Source of the DNA: Leucaena leucocephala
Taxonomy: Eukaryota; Streptophyta; Magnoliopsida; Fabales; Fabaceae
Assembly (NCBI GenBank): GCA_037074615.1
Contig: CM073547.1
Coordinates: 4,216,001 to 4,280,000, forward strand
Reading direction: 5' to 3'
Length of the DNA stretch: 64,000 nt
Positions 1-11,926 of this stretch are shown here, piece by piece. The translations under genes were made by a program, and so were the position numbers. The notes below the pieces were generated by a model. That model was given only the letters and a program-made list of their open reading frames with translations, was not told the origin of the DNA and did no database searches. Numbering within the stretch: the stretch's first letter is position 1; each line of letters starts with the position of its first letter.

Positions 1-721
1 TCCATCTAAGTGTTTCTAAACTTTGAAAAGCATTGTAAACCATTTTTTATTATGACTTGATATTTGACAAAAAGAATATTGATGTGCAGAAAGGGTAGGA
101 AAGAGAGAAAGATAGATAATTGGAAAGTAAGAGAAGAGATATCTTTGCTGAGGAAATGAGCCAAAGTGGCACAGAAAACAAGATAAGTAATCTCAGCATA
201 TCAGGAATTCATGGAAGAGTACTAAAAATCTTCAATGCTATTAAAGAAAACTACACACCATTTAAATACCAGCATGTTAGAGCCATAAGAGTTTACACCA
301 TCTCCATGACACCATGCTAATAGTTTCTATGATCAACATTAAGCAAATCAAGACAGGCATTTACAAAAAGACAAATGAGAGGGGGCAAAACTCCATAGTA
401 TTTTCAACACTTCATTCAGTGTTACTTCCATGGTTCCACCTCATCTAACTCCCAGGAAACATCAGAAGATAGTGCCAGCAGTTTACAAATTTAAAAGAAA
501 CTACGATAATAGTTTGTCTATTTGCACCAGCACAAAAGTTCTTAGCATGATTGGGTATGATAAACTATGGAGAAACAATAATGTAAGTTTTCATTTTCAA
601 ACTAATAGTCACTAGTTCTCGCAATAGCTATGTATCCAAATCCAATTAGAACACATTTTCTCTAACTTTAGCTTCTAGAAGGAAAACAACAGAGAGAGAG
701 AGAGAGACTACTGCATGGTAC

Positions 722-3522
722 CTTTCAATCCCATTTTGGAAGACCGCAGTCCAGTAGAAACCACATCATCCGGGGATGGAACATCAAACTTGAAAGGAGC
801 TGTGCATGAAGAGAAGTAAGGTTTCATCCCAAAAAAGTTAAATACATAGGAAAAGTAAAGTTAAATGAAATAAGAAAGGGGTGCAACCAACAAAACATGT
901 CTTGTGACATCACAAAATTCTGAACTTGGAATACTGGCAATTGTTTCATCAATTTATCATAACAGAAAATCAATTCATATCAATCAATTAATTTTAAAAC
1001 TTTGTTCTAGTTTTCAGAAAGTGAAACTCAAAGCAAAATAGGAATTATCCTATCTTCACAAATTCACATCCTCAATCAGACCATGCGCAGACCTATGTTA
1101 AGATGGTGATGGCCTTGAGTAATAAAAGACTTGTGAGTTTCATAAAATTCGCCTTGGGCATTCCCAAGCTTGTAGTTATTGCCATCATCTGTCAGAAAAC
1201 AATCACCCTTCTTAAGAAATAACACACCCTCTTTGGGCATTGGTTGTGGCAGTGATGCAAAAAGAGACTTGGCCAATGTGGATGCTCCAGAATTTTTGCA
1301 TATGCCTTTAACTGCATCAAAGAGATTGTTCAATATGTTATAGGGATATCACGGTCATTCTTCAAAACCTAACACTATGTATTGAGCAATATCCAGAAAG
1401 CCGGATACAACCTGTCATTTTTTTGGCTCTCTCCCCCTCCCTCCCTCAAACCCCACCTTCTCTACCCATCTTACCATTATTCTATTTTTCCACCATAAAA
1501 AAGAAAAGGCGTTTGAAGGAAGGTTCTTCACCTTATTCTTTGTGATAATGTTTTTGATATTACAAGCAACAACAATGGATGAATTTGAAAATTAAAACAA
1601 ATATCCAACAGAAACAATAAAACTTAGACTAAAGCCAAGATCTGGAAGGGTTAATTCTTGACCCAACTGAGACAAGATACTTTGATGGACTGAATAAGAT
1701 GGGGAGAACAGCTTTCTATTTCTTTTAGTGTTTTATAAGTTTTGGACGTTGGGGAGTAGAAAGAAGGGTCAAATGGTGTAGATTTAGGCTCTTTTTGCTG
1801 TCCTGCGCATCTGGATTCACCAAAACGCAGAAGTTAGGGATGAGATATTAATCTCCTCCACTTTCATGGAATAGGATTGTCTGGCTAGCCCCTTCAAAGG
1901 CTGTCACTACATGGCTCTGTTAAGACAGATACTTATATAATTCAATGGTTATAGGAGACATACTGAAGTTCTAAGACAGACAGTATTCCTTTTACAGGAA
2001 ACACAAACAAATCCAAATAATATAAAACAATACTACCTGTGTTGCAACTAATAAACAAATACCGTTCTCTTATGAAAACAATACTATATGATAAGAAACC
2101 CAAAAAAAAAAAAAAACAGTCCATATACAAGATCCCTAACTGTTTCCAAGTCCAAGATTAATCTCTCCTTCCTTTCTAAAAACTTTATCTTCCACATCGT
2201 ACCTTTACCTCTTAATAGTTCTGTTAACTTTCATAATTCATACGGCTCTATAGTATAAATGAAGAAAAGAACCATATTTATACCCCTTATCAGAACACAA
2301 TCAAAGGTGAAAAAATGGACCAACTTCTACTCTACTTTAAGCAACCTCAGTCTGACAATTCTCACATGCCAAATATATAATAAAAATACTCAAGTGATTC
2401 AGCTATAATTTCTTTTGCCCTTATCTAAAGATGTTTAGAGTTCCATTTTTCCTCTATCAAACTTAAATTGCAATTTCCAAAACCTGGTGATATTAAAAAA
2501 TTGTTTTATATGTAGATGACCAAAAAAATTGTTTTGTATATAGAATAAAGTTTTCAAATTTTGAGTTCCTAGTTATCAGAAACAACAACTAATTGCAGCA
2601 ACCAACCTATATTTTAAGAGGAAAACAAAATTATTAAGAGAAAGACCTTTTGCATCCCATGTTAGCAAAGCCTGTCAATGCATGCTTTGTTCCCTCCCCA
2701 AAAACCCATGCTAGAAGAGAGGATAGATCGGGGGGAGTGATAAAGAGCATGCAAAAAATATCCTTGTCAGACGAAATACAAACTAAGTCACATCTTGTGC
2801 CACATTATCATTAAATAACCTGAATACCTGTTTTGTTATTGTTAGAAGCTCCTGTGTTAACCAAGGGATGACGCACAACACCACAAATATCACATACATT
2901 CATCCCCTCTTCGTTGTCGTAAGTGCAAATAGAGCATCTCCAAATCCCTCTAGTCTCTTGCTTTTTAACAGGTTCAGGTTCTTCTCCTGTTACCCAAAAA
3001 AATGCCAAGTGGTTTCTGCAATGAACAAGACTTACAACATACCTACATTCCTGAGAAACTCAGTGGCTAATGCAGGGAACAACGCATGGAGGGGCCAAAA
3101 TGAAAAAAGGCATGAAATTTGTTTTAGGAGGGGGGTTGGGGGAAGGGGGATTTTATATTTTTTTCCAAAGTAAAAATAACCCAAGTTTATAAGAATCCGT
3201 CAGAGAAACATTAATATAGACCTTAGTCTTGCAATAAAATTAACAAATTAAAATGTAATATTGTTTAAGGAATTGCTTAACCATGCTGAAACCCACAACA
3301 TTCTGGACAAAATATAAGAGGCGAAGGTGAACAAGTACCCGCAAATGCATTAAAGATAATAGAAGGTTAATCCAAAGCAAGATTGAAGACATCACTAATC
3401 AAGAAAAACCAACATGGAGAAATGTAAGAAAGTTAAATATACTAACCATATTCTTCTATTTCAACATCATAGTCATCGTAATCATCACCATAATCAAGTC
3501 CATAATTCACCTTACGAGGCAT
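722..3522 (-). CDS. HBS1: HBS1-like translational GTPase, N-terminal part (gene runs off the left edge)
   Basis: Four coding exons are visible: 3522-3447, 2986-2828, 1311-1093 and 799-722, all joined in phase 1 with GT-AG introns. The protein opens with MPRKVNYG and an Asp/Tyr-rich stretch. It continues with a RanBP2-type zinc finger (W-x-C-x2-C, then DN, then C-x2-C, in the 2986-2828 exon). After a linker comes the motif KFDVPSPDDVV, in the 799-722 exon. This order is what I know from plant HBS1-like proteins (Arabidopsis AT5G10630 type), relatives of eEF1A/eRF3 that work with Pelota in rescue of stalled ribosomes. The GTPase domain lies outside the window, so the assignment rests on the N-terminal part only. 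The ATG at 3522 is preceded by a likely leader intron (about 3804-3536), with a first non-coding exon up to about 3930. Bases 1-720 look like intron. Confidence 0.75.
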
Positions 3523-3535
3523 GGTCCCAAAAAAA

Positions 3536-3930
3536 CTGGTTGCATAAAGAATTCGGATGATTAGAAAACTAGCGCATGCAAATATTGAAAATAGACTAAT
3601 GTAAAACAGGAATATGATAATATGTGCAAGTATGGTGAAACAAAGCACTCTCTACCTGAATATTCTTCACACAGATATATCGGTATTAAGAGGAATTAGA
3701 GGGTAAATAAACATGGCCCGGCTTGAGATAATCAGGGATTTTAGAGAAAATCAAGTGCAAAATGCGGGAGGTTAAACTTAGTGAGCAAAGGAACAGAGCT
3801 CAACCTACACGCAACTTCGTGGATCTATGGAGAAGCTTTGAGAGGGTTTTTTCAGTCCAGAGGAACATAGTAACCTGTATGGCCGTTCCTCCGGTGAGAG
3901 GAATTTCAATATTTCCGAAGAATTAAAAAC
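3536..3930 (-). other. Leader exon and 5'-UTR intron of the HBS1-like gene
   Basis: On the minus strand a GT donor (GTAG|GTTGAG, gt at 3804) and an AG acceptor (CAACCAG, ending 3536) sit just upstream of the start codon at 3522. The non-coding exon would be about 3805-3930, with the transcription start not resolved. This is splice-signal evidence only. Confidence 0.45.
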
Positions 3931-5944
3931 AATCGAAGATGTGTATATATATTTTTTAAGATTAATTAATGATATTTTTTATTTAATTTATAAAGAGAGA
4001 AGAGGGGGAATTAATTAAAAATTAATAAATATATCATTATCTCTTTATTTAAATTTATTTATTTTTTATTTATAATATTTATATTAAATTTTTTTTAATC
4101 TATAAATCTTAAAATTTTTTATCTTATTTATATATATAATAGAATTAAAAAATATGATAAAATTTTAATATTATTTTTTATTAATTTTATAATTATTATA
4201 TATTTTAATATAATATATAAATAATTTATTATGTTTATTAAGTTTTAGTAATTAAAAAAATTAGATATAAAAAAATAAAAAAATATTTGAGGGTACAATT
4301 AAAATATTAAAAATACATAAAGGTAATTTAGTTATAAATAGTTAAAAAATTTCTCTCCCACTTTTGGAGGGGAGGAGAGTGATGGGAAGAAAGCACATAT
4401 GGACAAAAAATCTCTCCTCCTCTTCCCTCCATTTTTTTCAATCAAACATATTTTTTCTTTCCCTCTAAAATTCCCCCAATTAAATAAAGGCTTAAATAAT
4501 TGTCTATCAACATATTTTTATCTGTTATTGCAAACATTTAAATTCTGAATCCATGATAAATGTACAAAGCAAAAGATTCCATGATAAATGTAGATAACTC
4601 CCATTTTTTCCCCATTTATTAGTTACTCATTTGCGGGTTTTTTTGTGTTATCGAATAAAAAATATTTTTTTTAATTTCCTCATAAATTTTAAATTCCTTG
4701 AAGGAAGATACATGGGGCCTATAAAAAACACTCCTTGAAGGGAGGGGGAGAAATATTTTATTTACCTAAGATCTATGTAGTAGTAATATTTAATTAAATA
4801 GCTGGCGAAAAAAATTACATAAGATACCGTTTTCTCAAAAATATATTTCACTTGTCCCAAAAGATTTTTTAATTACATTAAAGTCTCAAAATCTTTTCTT
4901 TCCTTATTAAATAAGCAAATATTTTTCTATTTACAAGTCAGTTTCTACCTCTTTTTATCAAAATACCAAAAAAGTTAAAAAGATGTTGGCAAAAAGAATT
5001 AAAATATAAGTTCTCTTTAAATTAAAATTAAAATATGTTTTTTTGTTACAAAGAGACCATTTTTTTATAAAAACAAATTAGACGAATTAGCCATTCATTA
5101 AGGTTAAGATATATTTTTAAATTTAAAGACATAAAAATGTATACATGTTATTTATCAAAAAAATTCTTATATTAACAATAAGATTTAAATGTATGACTTT
5201 ATATATTATGAATTAAATTTTTATTAATTTAACCTATGACTAACAGACAATTTTTATTTTTATATTTTTAAACAAACAGATAATTTTATTTAAACTATGT
5301 TAGGTACACAAAAATGCCATGAATAAAAGAATACAAGAGTAGAATATAGGAGGCTTAAAAAAATTTAGGTAAATTTAGTATCAATTTCCCCTTAATATTA
5401 GGCTATAATCTTAAGGTTTAGATAGTAATTATAGAGAATTTATGAAATTCTCTATAAAATGAGTCCTCGCAATAGTAGTGAGAATCAAACTCACTTCTTT
5501 ATATATGATATAAATTTATTTATTATTATTTATATTAATTTTATTTGCTTTGCTAGGAGGCCCAAACTTGGTACCCATATTAATTGTTCCAAAACGATTA
5601 TAAAAAGAACTGGAAGAAAAAGCCTAAAGGATATAAGAAGAGGCCCAAAAAAATAGCCCATAACATGGATAAATCAATAAAAATACGGAAAACTAACTAA
5701 AAATCACGTAAAAGATAAACCAATTAATTAATTTTCGATTATAATAATTGGGAATAATTTCCCCAAAACAAAAAGTTTTGATCACAAGCTTCCCGCCATT
5801 TACCTGGAGCTCCCTCTGCTTCTTTCCCCGCTAAGAATTTACTAGGGCTGTGCGTGGAGTACTACTTATTACATTCTACGTTGCCGCTTTCAGCTAGAGA
5901 GAACTGGTAAAGGGGAAATCATAATCAAGAAAAGAGTTTAAAAA
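3931..5944. other. AT-rich intergenic spacer between divergent HBS1-like and EXO1 genes
   Basis: No coding potential was recognised. The stretch holds long A/T runs, an imperfect GA/TC-rich hairpin at about 4362-4432, and a degenerate copy of a dispersed repeat at about 5409-5560 that resembles the element inserted at 18232. The last 150 bases before 5945 are less AT-rich and are probably the EXO1 promoter and leader. Confidence 0.5.
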
Positions 5945-8900
5945 ATGGGAATACAGGGTCTTTTGCCCCAGTTGAAATCGATTATGGTACCAATCCACAT
6001 CAAGCAGTTTGAGGGTTGCTATGTAGCGGTCGACACATATTCTTGGCTCCACAAAGGCGCCTTGTGTTGCAGTACGGAGCTTTGCAAGGGGATACCTACA
6101 TCCAGGTCTCGATCTTTTTCACCATTTCTTCATATTGTTTGAATGAATGCAACTAAACTTTTATAGCATTATAATGATTGGGGCAAATGGGTTTCGCATA
6201 GGTTTTTAGATTGATGGGCTGCTGCAAAGTTTCAGTTCAACCTTTCAATATTTGCCATGTACTGATCAATGGGTATGGGTTGGGTATGGGTTCGGTAGAC
6301 AAAAGGAAAATGGGTTATGATTTGATGATGTTGTTGACTTATGTATGTTATCCATTTAGTTGTATATGGGTCTATGAGATTGATAAGCTGCTGCGAAGTT
6401 TCAGTTTAAGCTTTCAATATTTATGATATACTGAGGTTCGATAGACGCAAGGAAAATGGATACTGGTCTGGTGATTGGTTATGCATTTTATCCAGTAAGT
6501 GGCATGCTTGTGATAATTTTATCCGGCAAAACAACGCTGATTGATTCTGGATACAACAAACCAGCGAAAAGGGAATCTTGAGGCAGCTGAGCAACAAAGT
6601 TTTGCATCAGTAGAATGAAGCTTGCAAGTCGTGCAGTTTTTTTGTATAAGTTTTTTCTTCTTATTTCCTTAACTTCAACTCTTGCCTTGTTTCTGTATCT
6701 AGAAATCTGATTGATTTTAGGCAATCATCCTTATGGGATTATGGGCTGCGTAAAGTTGACTCATCCCTTTTGTCGTACATAAAGTAATTCAAATGCAACT
6801 CATTTTTCGCCATTTTCTTTTTAAAGATTTTATCCCCACTTTTTGAAAAAAGAATTTGATTGAAGGAACATGGCCCAAAAGACTTCACTGAAAAGTATCT
6901 GTGCTTTTTGATATACAGAAGTACAAAGAAGCAATCCTATCTGCACCAAAATAGTTCTAAAACCGTAGCAATATTTGCAATTTTCTGATGATTTGTGAAA
7001 CTTGAGCACGTTAAGAAAAAGAAGCTACGTCCTACTTATACTTGACATTATGCAAAATATTAAATTGCACAAGGACGCCTAGACTTTTTTGTGTTGTGAT
7101 GTTTTTAGTTTTAACCATGTTAAATGTTCATGCTTCCTCAATGCTGATTGTTGTCCTGTTCAAAAGAAATGGAAGAAAACTTATAAGTAATGGTTCTGTG
7201 CCCTGAGAAATTGAAAAATGGCTGAACCGGATTTCATTTTTAATCTTTCAGACACATTGAGTATTGCATGCGTAAAGTAAATTTGCTGCGGCACTATGGT
7301 GTTAAGCCTATTCTTGTATTTGATGGAGGCCTTCTACCAATGAAGATCGAACAAGAGAACAAGCGCGCAAGGTTGTTCATGTGTCTTTACATCCTTATTT
7401 TATCATATTCGTATATATTTTGCTTAACTAGTCTTGTTTAAGCATCTATATGTTTTGTTGAGTAGTGTGGTGCCTGATAGAATTATAGCATAGATCTATA
7501 TAAATTTTCATGCTTTACATCTTCAGATTGTAAGTATCCAATGAAATTTTTTTCCCTTTAAATGTTAATCATGAAAAGCATTAAATATAGCTGTTTTTGC
7601 ATGCCTTATTGTCATGAGGAGTAACCAGAATTCAAATTAGTGTTCAGTATTGTGCTTGCACCTCAAGTCTGCATTTGTATTCATGGTCTTTTGTAGTTGT
7701 TTTGCCTTCATAGTGCAATGGGCCTGCATGTAAGAGTACTCTCCAACTCGATACAGGCTGATGATTTGAACAAAAACTGTTTTGAAACTTTGTGAGTCTA
7801 TGTCTACATAGGGTTCTGATGCACAACTGGAATTCGTTGAACAAATGACATTAATATCAAATTTATAGTATTGAAGTAGGTAAACCAAAATTTTCACTAA
7901 TTGTATGAAACTAGGAATTCTTTGATTCTCCTATTCCTATACTTCATGAAACAACTTTTGCCTTGCTGTTTGGCACTAGTTTGATTTATTTGTTGCTTTT
8001 GGTATCAAGGTAAGATGGACTTATGTCACATGTAATGGAAAGATTTTGGTAATGGAATTATTGGTAAATACGTTGTTCCTCAAATCTTTTAGCAAACTAA
8101 GCAATTAATAGCCCAACTTAAGGATTCCAGTAATGTAGCCTGAAGCTTTTATTTATTTTCTAAGCTGGTATTAAGGATTTGAGGGTAACATCACCTAGCA
8201 TACCCTAAAATCTCACCTTATTGCTGTTGCTCATTTATATATTGAAAAAGTACTCTGTATTATTTAAATTATGGCAGGGTGAGAAAGGAAAATCTTTCAC
8301 GTGCTGTTGAACTTGAGTCCCATGGAAATTCTTCTGCTGCTTTTGAGTGCTACCAGAAAGCTGTTGATATCTCACCTCTGGTTGCGTGTGAACTAATTCA
8401 GGTAGGAAAAGGAAATTGAATATATGAGGTTCTCTTATTGTTCTGAGTGGGTCAAACCTCTTTAGTTATATGACAATATTTATTATATTCAGTAATATCT
8501 GTGACCTAGGCCTGTTGACCTTGTTTCTTCTGAAAGGTGTTGAAGCAGGAGAATGTGCATTATGTTGTAGCTCCTTATGAGGCAGATGCCCAGATGACAT
8601 TCTTGGCAGCTAGCAAACAGGTTGAAGCAGTTATAACTGAAGACTCTGATCTTATACCATTTGGTTGTCCAAGAGTGAGTTGTTCAGATGTGAATTATAT
8701 TTAAACTACATATCTCATTGCTATGACTAAATTATAATTCCTCCTTAACTGGGTTGTTTTCCTTTTAAAATATAGATCATCTTTAAAATGGACAAGTTTG
8801 GTCAAGCTGTTGAGTTTCAGCATTCTATGCTACAAAAGAACAAAGATCTTAGTTTTGAAGGTTTCACCCCCCAAATGCTCCTTGAAATGTGTATATTGAG

Positions 8901-11900
8901 TGGTTGTGACTATCTGCAGTCCTTGCCAGGTATGGGTCTCAAAAGGGCTCATGCAATTATCAAGAGGTTCAAAAGTTATGACAAGGTGGGTTTTTTATGC
9001 ACTTGACAGGCATATAAAGTAATAAACGCTTATGGTTTATTGGCGTTCAAAGTACGCACTCAGGCATACAGCCATACCCTTCAAAGTTATGCCAAAAATT
9101 TTTTCTTTCTTTCTAAATAATGTTACATCTTTTAAATCCTTTAGATAGTCTTACATGAATTAGTGTCGACTTGTAAATTGTGATCCTTATTTGAATAACT
9201 ATGTATCAGGCTCTTAAGCATTTGAGATTCAATGGAATTTCTGTCCCTTCCTCCTATGAAGAATCATTCAATAAGGCTATATTGACTTTTCAATATCAAC
9301 GAGTTTATAATCCAATCAATGAAGATATTGTTCATTTGTCTGATGTACCAACTGATATTGGTGATGACTTAGACTTCTTAGGACCATATCCTTTATCTTA
9401 AGCTTTCTTTATTACATTAGTATATGTATAGCTCCATTGCATTTTGTTGAACTATTTCAAATCTTACATGAAGTTGTACCTTAACCCCTTAACCTTGAAT
9501 ACATCAATGCCAAAAGAAATAGCACAAGGAATAGCAAAAGGGGATCTTGATCCATTTACCAAAAAGCCATTTCAGGTACATAATCTATTTTTTCATATCT
9601 TCATCTCTGATAGTAACAGATCATCACGCGGTACGTGCATATCTTTTGATGAATAAATTAATTTCAGTTGAACTGATATCTCTTTCGTTTTACTGTTAAC
9701 ATGTTCAATTTAATTTGAATTGTGTTCACTTGGTCAATGTTAACAAATGTTATATATGGAACATTCAGGGTAATAGTGGAGATAGATTTTGAAAATGACA
9801 GGGTTGTTGAAGTGGAGAATAGAGTAAATTGTCAAAGAGATAATTTTTCTTGAGTTATCCAATTAGTCTCTCGTCTTAAAGTACTCTGGATTAGCAGGTG
9901 GAGAATCTTACTACTGGCTCGGCAATGGAGAGGGCTTCAGAAATAAAAACATCACATTCCAAAATCACAAAGAAAAAGATAGATTTGCCTTTGCAGAAGA
10001 ATGTTTTAACCAAGTATTTTTGTATCCTAAGAATTCTTGGTTACTGTCAGTTAGTTTAGCTTGATTAAGTTATCAACTTGAAAGTGGGATAAAGAACTGC
10101 ACCCCACGAGATACAGGGATTCAGCCTGATGCTGCGAAAAACTTTTTTCCAATTTTTTTCTATTGTTTTCAACCAAGATGTAACATTAAAAGTAGTCATG
10201 ATGACTCAAAGCTACAATATGTCATGGCGGCATTTAATATTTCTTTCTTCTGTTCTATAATCTACCTTAAGTAAGTTTTCCTTAGCCTTGAAAGGTTTTG
10301 CATCTCTTGAAGCAAAAAGAAAATTCAGAGCACCTCGGATGTCACCTACTGCTTCAGATCAAAGTACGTCGGGTTCCTCTTCTGTTATTTCCCGGGACCA
10401 TGATACTTCGGAAACTGCTGCTGCTAAAACAGACAGCTCTGCTGCATCCTTAGTGGACTCTAAAATTTTGGCCAATGTGCCTCCTGTTAATAACCATGTA
10501 AGTGGTCTGAAATACCATACAGGTAAACATCTGTTCCTTGTTGGTACCTGCTTGTTATTTAACCTTGAAATTGGCGGTTTTCTTTTTTTTTCTTTCTTTC
10601 TGTTCTTCAGGTTGAAAAACGGGTGCCCACCAAATTTTTAGAGTTGATGGAATCTTCACGTTTCAGTAAGGATATGAATTTGTTGATTTCATCTGGATGA
10701 GAAATTTTAATCCATATTGTCTTTTAGTGGTAGTTGATACTCACTTCCTTGTGTACCTTACCTTGATGAAGACATGGAAGGAGAGAGGTGGAAAAATCCG
10801 GAACATACTATACTGCAGCAGCCCATAGAGCCAATTCATAAACCTTGTCTAGGATTGTACGAGGAGCATAAGGACACGAATTCCAAAGACACTATTGAGG
10901 GAAAGACTATGAAGGAAACAAGAAAGGTCCATGTAAGGAGTCCTTATTTTCAGCATAAACAAGTAGAAAAAGATAATTGTGACCAGAAGCCAGATTGTTT
11001 GGTCGAAGATGATTTTGCCATTGGTGAGCATAAAAATACCATATCTGACAGTGCTTTAGGCAAAGTTGGAGATACTTTTGAAGGAAAGACTACGGAGGCG
11101 ACAAGAAAGGTTATGGTAAGGAGTCCTTATTTTCAGCATAAGCAAGAAGAAAAGAATAACTGTGACAGAAAGCAAGATTGTTTGTTCAAAGACGATGTTG
11201 CCATTGGTGAGCCTAAAAGTACCATATCTGACAAACATATGATCAACAAAGCCCTGAAAAGGAAGATATCCCCTGCTGACAGTGCTCAAAGAGTAGGGTT
11301 CTTTTACCCTTTTTTATCCTTTTCAAAAAAAAAAACAAAGCAGTTCCTTCAATTTTATTTATGTTCTGATGGTTTTGAATTCCTTCAGGAAAACTTGCAG
11401 CCCGGCAACATGCATTCTGCCTCAACTCTTCCTGACAATGGTATAAATAGAATATAATACATTTGATAACTCAGTCTTGGTCTTTTTTTTAAGGAGGAAA
11501 AGTATTTCTATGAAGTTTCTCTGATTATGTTTCTTGGATTTAGGCGGTTGTGATCAAAGTTCTGATAGAACATTTACAGAGGGGAATTCTGAAGAGAAGT
11601 TTGGTGCAAATATTTCCCACCTAGACGATTACTCAAAAATATCAGAGAAATCTTTAGAAAAATTTACCTCAATGTTATCATCCTTCAGATACACATCTGG
11701 TTCTCGTGCCAGCGGTCTCCGCGCTCCTCTGAGGGATGTTCAGAACACTACTAACACTAGGTAATGAACTTCTGCCACAACCCTGGAATTTATTTCCTCT
11801 GACTTTAGTCTTATCATGATCAGTGACTAGCTATTTTATCATAGGCCAAAAACTGCGGACATCATCGAACAATTTGCATTTGTGCCAAAAAAACAGAAGA

Positions 11901-11926
11901 CCGACAGGAGAAGTCGACGGGGCTAA
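5945..11926 (+). CDS. EXO1: Exonuclease 1 (EXO1), Rad2/XPG-family 5' nuclease
   Basis: Fourteen exons keep one frame to a 754-residue protein: 5945-6105, 7252-7371, 8278-8401, 8537-8674, 8776-8985, 9210-9385, 9503-9575, 9898-10021, 10286-10497, 10611-10665, 10772-11292, 11389-11440, 11544-11760, 11845-11926. The N-terminal XPG-N domain begins MGIQGLLPQLK. The acidic metal-binding residues of the Rad2 family are all present: D30, D78 (VFDGG), E150 and D152 (YEADAQ), D171 and D173 (EDSD), D226 (SGCDY). A helix-hairpin-helix follows (LPGMGLKRAH). EXO1 is a nuclear enzyme that resects DNA 5' to 3' in mismatch repair, double-strand-break repair and meiosis. The C-terminal third is low in conservation, as expected for the family, and holds an internal 61-residue tandem repeat in the 10772-11292 exon. 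Introns 6 and 8 carry U12-type signals. Junctions of the 10611-10665 and 10772 exons are the least certain. Confidence 0.93.
9386..9502 (+). other. AT-AC U12-type intron in EXO1
   Basis: No GT donor fits here, but the exon ends GGACC and the intron starts ATATCCTTTATC, an exact match to the U12 AT-AC 5' splice site. Two CCTTAAC-type branch sites lie at about 9479-9494, and the intron ends in AC at 9502. Joining GGA CC with A TCA ATG restores the conserved reading DFLGP-SMP with no frame break. Length is 117 bases. Confidence 0.88.
10022..10285 (+). other. Probable U12-type (GT-AG subtype) intron in EXO1
   Basis: The donor reads TTTTT|GTATCCTAAG, close to the U12 form GTATCCTTT and poor as a U2 donor. 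A branch-like TACCTTAAG sits about 15 bases before the AG at 10284-10285. Joining phase 1 T with CC gives KYF-SLKGFAS, the expected EXO1 continuation. Confidence 0.65.

Noticed and set aside
1942..2130. 62-codon minus-strand frame inside the HBS1-like gene
   Set aside because: It lies in an intron, includes a poly(A) run read as Phe, and resembles no protein.
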